Below, one piece after another: positions 6,404-12,902 of a stretch of DNA of 12,902 bases (positions are counted from its first letter, which is position 1; each line of letters starts with the position of its first letter). The stretch covers positions 1 through 12,902 of the forward strand of contig CAYRVH010000074.1 of assembly GCA_964427855.1 (NCBI GenBank). Direction: 5' to 3'. The position numbers and the translations under genes are program-made. The notes below the pieces were generated by a model. It saw only the letters and a list, made by a program, of their open reading frames with translations. It did no database searches and was not told the origin of the DNA. The DNA is from JAUPKT01 sp964427855 (GTDB lineage: Bacteria; Desulfobacterota; Desulfomonilia; Desulfomonilales; Desulfomonilaceae).

Positions 6404-8113
6404 CTATGGGGATATCCGTTCCAATACATACTCCAACGTCAATGGCAGTCCATCGTACCGCAGAATCCTCTCGGAAATATGAAAGCCTGTCTCTCGACGA
6501 AGAAGCCTGCTGAATTGACCCGTGAAGTTGCTTTCCACTCCAATTACCCTTTTCGCTTTTTCTAAAAAGGGGAGAACGTCTTTGCTTTCGATTGGCCACA
6601 CTTGGGAAAAGTGAAGCATCGCAAAGGATTGGCCTTCATCAATTTTTCGAGCGACTGTTTCCCGCGCCACGCCCAAGGAAGAGCCCCAACAGACCAAGAG
6701 AATCTCATAGTCTTTGTCGCCGAAAAAGAGCGGCTTGCGCGCATGCTCTTTTATCACCGACAGTTTTCTCCATCTTTTCTGCACCATCAACTTTCTTACA
6801 TGCAGGTCCTCAGTGAGGTGGCCGTCTTCGGTGTGTTCGTCGCTGTCAGCGACAGCGAGTTGTTCAGAGCTCCAGGCACGTACGCATGATTGGACGAGAC
6901 CGGGCGCGAGTCTCGGGGAGACGCCGCTGACAGTGATCTGGTAAGTTTGAAAAGGCTCTTTTGAAGAGGCCAATTGGTCACAGACGTTGAGGACCGGGAG
7001 AGGTTCCAAGTCAAAAGGCTCGACGGAACGATATGAGTCTGCCAGAAATTGGTCAGTCAGAATGAATACGGGCCCGCGGCTCTTTTCGGCAAGAAGGAAC
7101 GCCTCCCTGGTAATATAGAAACATTCCTCGACGGACCCGGGCGCGTAGAGAGCCCTCGGAAATTCCCCGTGTCCCGCATGCAGTACAAACTCCAGATCTC
7201 CTTGCTCTGTTCGCGTCGGCAATCCGGTCGAGGGACCGGGTCTTTGCGCCACCACGATGACGACTGGCGTTTCCGTCATGCCCGCAAGGCTGACTGCCTC
7301 GGTCATGAGCGCGAATCCGCCTCCTGACGTCGCCACCATACTTGGCGCGCCGGCGAAGGATGCGCCAATGGCCATATTGATAGCGGCTATTTCATCCTCG
7401 GCCTGCTCGATAAGAAAACCCATCGTTGCCGCATGGGAAACCAACGTGTTGGCTATAGACGTGGCTGGGGTCATAGGGTAGAAGCTGAAGAATTTTAGAC
7501 CCGCTGACATAGCGCCTATGGCAATGGCTTCATTGCCGTTGATCATGCAGAAGCCTTTACGCGCCGCAGTCGGTAAAGGACGTTGGACATGGAGGGGTTG
7601 CGACGCCCCCCACTGCCGGCCTTCTTCAAGGCTTTCAATATTCTTCTGTACAGCGTCAGGGTGATGACCGGCAAAGAATTCGATCAAGGCTTCTCGAAGA
7701 CTATCCCAATCCACGCCAAGCACTCTCGCCATGACGCCGAGGAAGAAGATGTTGAAGAACCGCGAATCATCCGGTCTCTTCACAGACACATGTGGTCGCT
7801 TTTCCGCAGATAAATCTATTTTCTCGTCTGCCATGATGACGCCCGAATCCAGGACAGCATCTCGATTGACGCGATAGCCTTCGTCTGTAAGGGCCACTAG
7901 TACGTCCACCGCCTCCACAGGCGATTCAATGGGGTGCGAGCTAATTCGCACCGAGTAGGCATTGCATCCTCCCCTTATTCTCGATTGATAGCTTTGCGTC
8001 ACTACGATGTAATATCCAGCTTTTACAAGGGCTTTTGTGAATACTTGGCCGATGGTGGCCAGACCCTGCCCTGCTTCGCCGCTAATGACAACATGGGTAG
8101 AATCAATGGTCAT
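6404..8113 (-). CDS. 2-oxoacid:ferredoxin oxidoreductase, fused gamma-alpha subunit
   Basis: 569 residues, typical of the fused gamma-alpha subunit of two-subunit enzymes. The gamma domain covers about 1-185, starting VVISGEAGQG (8-17) with SYQSRIRGG (41-49). The alpha pyrimidine-binding domain covers about 190-410: FYPMTPATSI (211-220), the variant of the YPITPS motif; EQAEDEIAAINMAIGAS (236-252) with the acidic residues near the ThDP pyrimidine; TSGGGFALM (262-270); and RPGPSTGLPTRTEQGDL (291-307). The C-terminal domain (about 465-565) contains WGSSLG (476-481) and VESNFTGQ (526-533), normal for the family. It works with the beta subunit encoded 111 bases downstream. The start at 8113 has only a modest AAG-rich binding site and follows the flavoenzyme stop by 24 bases. 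The YPMTPA version is one of several variants in unassigned paralogues, so no substrate is proposed. Confidence 0.94.
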   Translation of the reverse strand: MTIDSTHVVISGEAGQGLATIGQVFTKALVKAGYYIVVTQSYQSRIRGGCNAYSVRISSHPIESPVEAVDVLVALTDEGYRVNRDAVLDSGVIMADEKIDLSAEKRPHVSVKRPDDSRFFNIFFLGVMARVLGVDWDSLREALIEFFAGHHPDAVQKNIESLEEGRQWGASQPLHVQRPLPTAARKGFCMINGNEAIAIGAMSAGLKFFSFYPMTPATSIANTLVSHAATMGFLIEQAEDEIAAINMAIGASFAGAPSMVATSGGGFALMTEAVSLAGMTETPVVIVVAQRPGPSTGLPTRTEQGDLEFVLHAGHGEFPRALYAPGSVEECFYITREAFLLAEKSRGPVFILTDQFLADSYRSVEPFDLEPLPVLNVCDQLASSKEPFQTYQITVSGVSPRLAPGLVQSCVRAWSSEQLAVADSDEHTEDGHLTEDLHVRKLMVQKRWRKLSVIKEHARKPLFFGDKDYEILLVCWGSSLGVARETVARKIDEGQSFAMLHFSQVWPIESKDVLPFLEKAKRVIGVESNFTGQFSRLLRRETGFHISERILRYDGLPLTLEYVLERISP

Positions 8114-8137
8114 ATTTCTTCATCCTGTCCCTGGCGC

Positions 8138-10141
8138 CTACAATTCAGAGGCGAGCGTAAACCCATCTTCTATGGCTTCGCCGATCCGTCCTACTCTTCT
8201 GGCGTCGCCGATGACCCTCACTTCGACGCCCAGACCCTGCAGCGTGGCGGCCAGCGAATTTTCAGGCCGTGCTCCCATAGCTAAGACAACAGAATCTGCG
8301 TCAAGGCGTACGTCGTTTCCGCCGGCATCAGTGTAGATCACGTGGTCATCGGCTATGTCTTTCATCTTTGCGCCGGTGACCACCTTTATGCCTCGCAATT
8401 GAACCTCTTTCAAAAGCACCCAACGCGTCGAAGGTCCTACGTCCTGCGCCACCTTGGGCAGCATTTCTATGACAGTCACTTCTTTTACTCCATTGAGCAT
8501 GAGCCGCCTGAGCACCTCCGGCTGCTCCGCCTCATGAAGAGTCAGAAAATAAAGCTGGTCGGGAGATATGGTACCCTTGCTGGCCAAAAAAATGGCTGTT
8601 TCGAGTCCTACGGAACCGCCGCCTACCACAACGACTTTTCTTCCGGTGACCGCTTGGCCTTTGAGCACATCCCATGCCTGATAGACGTTTGGAGCATTCA
8701 CCGCATCGATAGGCGGCTTAAAAGGGGCCGCGCCGGTGGCGACAACAACCACATCGGGCTTTTCTTGCGCCACGAGTTCAGGGGTGACTTCTGCGCCAAG
8801 CCGGATTTCTATGCCGTTGCCCGGCAATACCGCCCGATAGTAATCGAAGATATAGTGGAAATCGTGTTTTTGCGTGGCCTTGGCTGACCAGGGCACCTGG
8901 CCGCCGATTTCCTGACCTTTGTCGCACAGAATCACGCGGTGGCCGCGTTGGGCCGCAATGAGCGAGAATTCACAGCCGGCCGGCCCAGCGCCGGCCACCA
9001 TGACCTTTTTCGGAGTCGCAGCAGGCGTCAGGATCGTCTCAGCCTCTTTTCCCGCTCTCGGATTCACAATGCAACCCACAGGCTTGAGCTGAAATACGTG
9101 GTCAAAGCAACGTTGATTGCATGCCACACACCGTCTAATTTCTTGGAACTTTCCCTGACGCGATTTGTTTACAAAATCTGGGTCAGCGATCAATCCCCTT
9201 GCCACGCCGACAAGGTCCGCAACTTCCATTTTGAGCACTTCCTCTGCGACAAAAGGATCATTGATTCGATTGCACGCGATCACGGGCACAGAGACGACTT
9301 CTTTGATGCCCCTTGCCAGATAGGTGTACCCGGCCTGCGGCAAGTCCATCGTGATTTGCGGCACGCGACTCTCGTGCCAGCCGCCTGTAACGTTGATGCA
9401 ATCGACCCCAGCCTGCTGGCAGGCCATGGCGAATTCCCGAGCCTCTTTGTTGGTGTGGCTGCCAGGGACAAAATCGTTTCCCGCTATCCGCACAAGCACG
9501 GCCATATCCTTACCCGCTTTTTCCCGCACCTTTCCGATGGTCTCGACGCCGAAACGCATTCTGTTCTCCAAGGGACCGCCATACTCGTCGTCCCTCTTGT
9601 TAGTCTTGGGAGACAGAAACTGAGAAATGAGGTATCCGGCGGAGGCAATTATCTCCACGGCGTCGAAGCCGGCGTCTTGCGCCCTTGCAGTCGCCTTGAC
9701 AAAGTCGTCTTGCACCCGGTGGATATCTTCTTTTGTCATGGAAGTCGTTTTTTGACGTGTGAAATACGCGGTAAATTCAGAGGGCGCGAGGATAGGAAGG
9801 CCTTTGAGACCACAAAAGGAATACGCGCCTGCCATATACAGTTGTATTGCGATCTTGGAACCAGAGGCATGGATGACGTCGGTCAGCCTTTTGAGACCGG
9901 GGATGCACGAGTCGTCTTTAATGGAGAGAAAAAAGTCGAGACCGCATGCCTGGTCGTTGATCTCGGCGCCGCCGACTATGATAAGGCCCGCGCCGCCTTC
10001 GGCCCGAGCACGGTAGAATTCCAGAAACGTATCGTTCACCTTGCCATTGGGGGTGTAGTTGAGGTGCATGGCTGTCATGACGACCCTGTTGGGTGCAGTC
10101 ATCGAGCCAATTCTAATGGGTTCAAACAACTTTTGTATCAA
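8138..10141 (-). CDS. Fe-S flavoenzyme of the 2,4-dienoyl-CoA reductase / enoate reductase family (FadH-like)
   Basis: 667 residues, the length of FadH and clostridial enoate reductases. An FMN-binding Old Yellow Enzyme barrel (about 1-335) begins LFEPIRIGSMTAPNRV. The catalytic pair known from E. coli FadH is recognisable: Tyr170 in SAGYLISQFLSP and His256 in GGWHESRVP. The 4Fe-4S Cys are 338, 341, 345 and 357 (CVACNQRC...C). An FAD domain follows with GAGPAG (384-389), then an NAD(P)H domain with GGGSVG (507-512), and a second FAD segment ending VIGDARRVGRIGEAIEDG. The enzyme should pass hydride from NAD(P)H through FAD, Fe-S and FMN to an activated C=C bond. The start is TTG, supported by GAGGAGG 5 bases upstream. 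The neighbouring dienoyl-CoA isomerase-like gene supports an unsaturated acyl-CoA as substrate; enoate or another conjugated substrate remains possible. Confidence 0.93.
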   Translation of the reverse strand: MIQKLFEPIRIGSMTAPNRVVMTAMHLNYTPNGKVNDTFLEFYRARAEGGAGLIIVGGAEINDQACGLDFFLSIKDDSCIPGLKRLTDVIHASGSKIAIQLYMAGAYSFCGLKGLPILAPSEFTAYFTRQKTTSMTKEDIHRVQDDFVKATARAQDAGFDAVEIIASAGYLISQFLSPKTNKRDDEYGGPLENRMRFGVETIGKVREKAGKDMAVLVRIAGNDFVPGSHTNKEAREFAMACQQAGVDCINVTGGWHESRVPQITMDLPQAGYTYLARGIKEVVSVPVIACNRINDPFVAEEVLKMEVADLVGVARGLIADPDFVNKSRQGKFQEIRRCVACNQRCFDHVFQLKPVGCIVNPRAGKEAETILTPAATPKKVMVAGAGPAGCEFSLIAAQRGHRVILCDKGQEIGGQVPWSAKATQKHDFHYIFDYYRAVLPGNGIEIRLGAEVTPELVAQEKPDVVVVATGAAPFKPPIDAVNAPNVYQAWDVLKGQAVTGRKVVVVGGGSVGLETAIFLASKGTISPDQLYFLTLHEAEQPEVLRRLMLNGVKEVTVIEMLPKVAQDVGPSTRWVLLKEVQLRGIKVVTGAKMKDIADDHVIYTDAGGNDVRLDADSVVLAMGARPENSLAATLQGLGVEVRVIGDARRVGRIGEAIEDGFTLASEL

Positions 10142-10146
10142 GGTAT

Positions 10147-10153
10147 CCTCCTC
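10147..10153 (-). promoter_or_regulatory. Strong ribosome binding site before a TTG start
   Basis: GAGGAGG on the minus strand, 5 bases before TTG at 10141. It supports TTG as the true start of the flavoenzyme, because LFEPIRIG, the usual N-terminus of the family, follows directly and no ATG is placed better. Confidence 0.8.
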
Positions 10154-10262
10154 GTGGCGCTGAATTTTATTGTCCCGCCGTGGACGCGCGCAAGCACGCC
10201 GGTTCGTCCTCTTGGAAAGGCCTCGCGTCTAGGCAGTATGTGGCGACCGAAATACGTGGTTT

Positions 10263-11096
10263 TCAAGATCCTTTGAATTGTCCTTCTCTTTTTTGCATAT
10301 AGGCGGCAAAGGCTTCGTACAAGTCGTCGGACGGCATAATCATAGCCGACCGAGCGGCATTGTATTCAAGAGATTGGGAAACGAGCAGTCGATCGGTAAA
10401 CAAAAACACGTCTTTTGCCCCTTGCACCGCCAGCGGCGGGTTCGCGGCAATCTCTTCTGCCATTTTGTGGGCTTCTTGAAACAGGGTCTCGTGGTCTGAA
10501 TAGACGTGATTGACTAAATGTATGGAGCGCGCATGTTCCGAGTCGAATCGGTGACCTCTGAAAGCTATCTCCCTGGCATGACCGCAGCCGACCACTCTGG
10601 ACAGTCTCTGCAGACCGCCTACATCAGTGATAATAGCAAGTTTTGCCTCTGGAAGGGCGAACACCGCATCCGCCGAACACAGCCGAATGTCGCAACAGAG
10701 CGCCAATTCTAGACCTGCGCCAAGGCAGTAACCTTGTATCACTGCTATTGTGGGTTTTGAGAGCCTTTCCAGTCTCGTATGGATGTCTTGAATCTTCTTG
10801 AGCACGTTGTAAAAAGCGATTTTTTGCGCCGCCGAAGGGGTGGTGCTTATGTACGATATGACCTCGTTATCCGGACTCAAATCCAAACCCGCACAAAACG
10901 CTTTGCCTTGCCCCTTGACAAGAACAACCCGTGCGTCTCCGTCGTCTTCCGCAGCGCTCACTGCAGCGCCCAAATCCAACCACACTGAAAGGTTTAGGGC
11001 GTTTCGTTTGTCCGGTCGGTTCAGGGTTATAGTTCCCAGCGCGCCTTCTCTGGTATAATTGACCAGCGCGGGCTTCTTCGGCTCTCTTGCTTCCAT
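10263..11096 (-). CDS. Crotonase-superfamily protein, ECH1-like (putative delta3,5-delta2,4-dienoyl-CoA isomerase)
   Basis: 277 residues, one crotonase domain. The oxyanion-hole segments are GKAFCAGLDL (64-73) and GYCLGAGLELAL (122-132). Acidic residues line up with the active site: Glu130 (the Glu144 position of rat enoyl-CoA hydratase), Glu150 in ALPEAKL (the Glu164 position), and Asp158 in IITDVGGLQRL. Asp158 corresponds to the third acidic residue of ECH1 dienoyl-CoA isomerase, whose segment reads ADVGTLQRL. The C-terminal part, with PLAVQGAKDV and then SLEYNA...DDL, also resembles ECH1 more than hydratases. This favours a dienoyl-CoA isomerase-like reaction, shifting double bonds to give the conjugated substrate for the adjacent reductase. 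A plain hydratase or a ring-cleavage hydrolase cannot be excluded. GGAGG lies 8 bases before the ATG at 11096. Confidence 0.88.
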   Translation of the reverse strand: MEAREPKKPALVNYTREGALGTITLNRPDKRNALNLSVWLDLGAAVSAAEDDGDARVVLVKGQGKAFCAGLDLSPDNEVISYISTTPSAAQKIAFYNVLKKIQDIHTRLERLSKPTIAVIQGYCLGAGLELALCCDIRLCSADAVFALPEAKLAIITDVGGLQRLSRVVGCGHAREIAFRGHRFDSEHARSIHLVNHVYSDHETLFQEAHKMAEEIAANPPLAVQGAKDVFLFTDRLLVSQSLEYNAARSAMIMPSDDLYEAFAAYMQKREGQFKGS

Positions 11097-11104
11097 GGCG
11101 CCAA

Positions 11105-11109
11105 CCTCC
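11105..11109 (-). promoter_or_regulatory. Ribosome binding site of the crotonase gene
   Basis: GGAGG on the minus strand, 8 bases before the ATG at 11096. It lies in the 33-base gap that also holds an AT-rich TATATTAT stretch, which could act as a -10-like element but has no convincing -35 partner. Confidence 0.7.
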
Positions 11110-11129
11110 GATAATATACTCAGCTCGAG

Positions 11130-12902
11130 CTATATTTCCCCGTGTCCGGCGTCGTCTTGAACGAGGCCATGCACCACAGGATAAGACGCAAAATGATCTC
11201 CCCGAGCAAAAGCCTCCCTGGTTACTGCGTCTTTTACTCTCAAATCGAGTACCCGATGCTCCAGTTCAGGAATACGATCGGATCCCGGATCCACTTTCTT
11301 GAGACATTCCAGAAGGACCTGTTGATATTCATAATCCTGGCTCGGAGGTATCTCTGCCATCAACGCAGCGGCGTGCTCATATTGTCCCATGTGTAATAAG
11401 CACCGTATCTGCTTAAGCATCGCAGACGGAAGATGATGAGAAAGGGCTTCATAGTAGGGCAGCGCCCATTCGTATTTTCCGCAGACCGCTATCGTTTCAG
11501 CAAAAGCATGCAAGGCAGTGGGTTTGTTTGCAATGAGTGCGGCCAGCCTCCCGATCTCCTCATACTTGCACAGCTTCGCCAGCCTGTGAACAAGCGCCAA
11601 AAAATGAGTCGGAGTTTTTAGGAGCGTCACAGGGTCTGCGTCCCTGAGCGCCAGGTAATAAAGTATTTCATTTTGATCCCGCAACAGGTTCAGATCATTG
11701 AAATAATATTTGTTTTTGAATGGGATACGTTTCAGTTCTTCAATGGACGAGAGTGCGATGGGTGTGAAAACCTTGTGGATCTTCGCATGTATCTCGACCT
11801 CTTTTCCGCTGAGCTCATCCTGAAAATAATCGTTGGGAAAGACGAAACTGAACTCGATGGACATACCCGCCCGAGCGCCCAAAAAACCTGCTTCAAACTC
11901 TTCTAAAAGTAGCCCTCTCCCCAATAAGACATCCCAGTACTTGCCGGAAATGCCCGTAAAAGGTATCCCGTCGATGAAGCTTCGGGAGTCGAATATGATT
12001 CTGTCCCGGGGCTCTATGGGATCTGAAGATTCTTGAAAGAATGGAATCATACCTAAAAGATCGTGGGTGGGCGTACGCACGTGGGACGGAAGTCTATCGT
12101 ATCCTTCAAGGAATTGTTCAAGCAGCGGATAATCCTCGATGGCTGCGGATGCCAGCGCGCCATAGACATGGTACGAAGGTTCTTCTGCGAGATCGTCTCG
12201 ATTCTCGATCAGGAATTGTAACACCTCAAATATTCTCTGTTTATAATAAACGTCACTTTCCATCTGTTCATTTGCCAGCGCCCACAAATTTCGAACCGTT
12301 GCAAGGTCTCGAGATGACATCGCGGTCGTTTCGTAATCCTCTCCGATAGACAAATATGCAGGCCTATATTCCCTTTTTGGAGCGATGCCAAATTTCTCCG
12401 GATCTCTTTCGTAAACCGATCCGAAATAGAGCTGCATCTGCTGAGACCCGGAATTTGATTGAATTGGTATTGCGAGAGATTTCAGAAATTCCATTGTGCG
12501 TCGGGCGTCTTCAATTGTTTCTCCAGGCAGCCCGAAGATAGAAAATAGCTCAGTTTCCATACCAAGCGCCTGGGCCGCGCGTATAATTTCTCGTAATTGA
12601 TTGAGTTCAATACGCTTCCCCGTCTTTTGCAGAACCTGCGGGCTGCCGGATTCCAAACCAAACGCAATGGTATCCGCGCCCGCGTGTTTGAGTTGGCGAA
12701 GCATGTCAGGGTCAACGAGGTCCGCTCTCGTTTGACACCAAAAAGGCGTCGTAATGCCCCGACGAACCTTTTGTTCCAAAAGCGCCGAGGTTCTTTCTTT
12801 GTTTTCGGTGAAGTTAGGATCAGCGAACCAGAATCGTTCGATACCCATGCCGGCGAGCAACTCCATCTCCGAGAGCACCCTCTCGATGGAATGATACCGG
12901 AC
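11130..12902 (-). CDS. Radical SAM protein (B12-type) with trigger-factor-like FKBP domain and TPR-like tail; N-terminus beyond right edge
   Basis: 590 residues are visible, open to the right edge; the frame continues upstream of the GTG at 12878 as VRYHSIER, so that GTG is internal. VRYHSIERVLSE is what usually follows the CxxxCxxC cluster motif, which must lie just outside. Visible barrel motifs (numbering from 12902) are FADPNFT (26-32), RADLVDPDML, AFGLESGSP (80-88) and FGLPGET (123-129), all typical of B12-binding radical SAM proteins; the B12 domain itself is not visible. The segment after the barrel is helical to about residue 290. Residues 299-383 resemble the PPIase domain of trigger factor: DGIPF, LLGRG, FEAGFLGARAG (336-346), FPNDY (355-359), LSGKEVEI (364-371). 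Residues 428-548 form helix pairs like TPR repeats (CGKYEWALPYYEAL, MGQYEHAAALM). The frame has no stop or shift across these joins. Substrate unknown; a peptide or protein target is conceivable. Confidence 0.85.
   Translation of the reverse strand, partial: VRYHSIERVLSEMELLAGMGIERFWFADPNFTENKERTSALLEQKVRRGITTPFWCQTRADLVDPDMLRQLKHAGADTIAFGLESGSPQVLQKTGKRIELNQLREIIRAAQALGMETELFSIFGLPGETIEDARRTMEFLKSLAIPIQSNSGSQQMQLYFGSVYERDPEKFGIAPKREYRPAYLSIGEDYETTAMSSRDLATVRNLWALANEQMESDVYYKQRIFEVLQFLIENRDDLAEEPSYHVYGALASAAIEDYPLLEQFLEGYDRLPSHVRTPTHDLLGMIPFFQESSDPIEPRDRIIFDSRSFIDGIPFTGISGKYWDVLLGRGLLLEEFEAGFLGARAGMSIEFSFVFPNDYFQDELSGKEVEIHAKIHKVFTPIALSSIEELKRIPFKNKYYFNDLNLLRDQNEILYYLALRDADPVTLLKTPTHFLALVHRLAKLCKYEEIGRLAALIANKPTALHAFAETIAVCGKYEWALPYYEALSHHLPSAMLKQIRCLLHMGQYEHAAALMAEIPPSQDYEYQQVLLECLKKVDPGSDRIPELEHRVLDLRVKDAVTREAFARGDHFASYPVVHGLVQDDAGHGEI

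Noticed and set aside
10142..10262. Possible promoter (TTGCGC ... AATAAA) in the 121-base gap before the flavoenzyme
   Set aside because: Both boxes are poor matches, and nothing else in the gap supports it.
8939..10276. Plus-strand open frame of 445 codons
   Set aside because: It is antisense to the flavoenzyme. Its protein has no domain character and is rich in His, Arg and Cys as expected from the reverse of a GC-biased gene.
11122..11131. AGCTCGAGCT palindrome across the stop of the radical SAM gene
   Set aside because: Ten bases and partly coding; expected by chance at this rate.
12876..12878. GTG as start of the radical SAM gene
   Set aside because: The frame stays open to 12902 and the upstream residues VRYHSIER fit the family, so the gene starts outside the window.
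1..12902. CRISPR arrays, tRNA or rRNA genes, insertion sequences, attachment sites
   Set aside because: No regularly spaced repeats, no transposase-like frame, no terminal inverted repeats and no tRNA-like fold were seen; the window is filled with ordinary metabolic genes on one strand.

Overview
The window holds eleven genes, all read from the minus strand, so transcription runs from the right edge (12902) to the left edge (1). Two are cut by the window ends. Gaps are short (4 to 121 bases) and no convincing intrinsic terminator is visible, so most or all of it may be one long transcription unit or a few closely stacked ones. The gene content points to an anaerobic bacterium: a 2-oxoacid:ferredoxin oxidoreductase, an oxygen-sensitive type of Fe-S/flavin dienoyl-CoA or enoate reductase, a cysteine-rich polyferredoxin-like protein, DUF169 and a B12-type radical SAM protein. 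This mix, with DUF3124 and a DUF3467-like protein, looks most like a sulfate-reducing or syntrophic Desulfobacterota (former Deltaproteobacteria). That placement is inferred from family knowledge, not measured.

Right part (11130-12902): the C-terminal part of a radical SAM enzyme whose Cys cluster lies just outside the window. Behind the SAM barrel, in the same uninterrupted frame, there is a stretch that reads like the FKBP/PPIase domain of trigger factor, then a TPR-like helical tail. This fusion is the most unusual object in the window.

Centre (3437-11096): a coherent redox and acyl-CoA cluster. In order of transcription it encodes a crotonase resembling delta(3,5)-delta(2,4)-dienoyl-CoA isomerase (ECH1 type), an Old-Yellow-Enzyme/4Fe-4S/FAD reductase of the 2,4-dienoyl-CoA reductase (FadH) type, the fused gamma-alpha and the beta subunits of a 2-oxoacid:ferredoxin oxidoreductase, a DUF169 protein, and a Cys-rich protein with a winged-helix-like N-terminus and two C-terminal 4Fe-4S motifs. 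A plausible reading is that an unsaturated acyl-CoA is isomerised and reduced while the oxidoreductase makes or uses low-potential electrons, with the Cys-rich protein as electron carrier or redox sensor. The substrate cannot be read from the sequence.

Left part (1-3401): a small DUF3467-like protein, a CPA2 cation/proton antiporter with cytosolic RCK domains, an exported DUF3124 protein, and the N-terminal 125 residues of a metal-dependent amidohydrolase that runs off the left edge. These look like ion-homeostasis and accessory functions and have no obvious biochemical tie to the centre.
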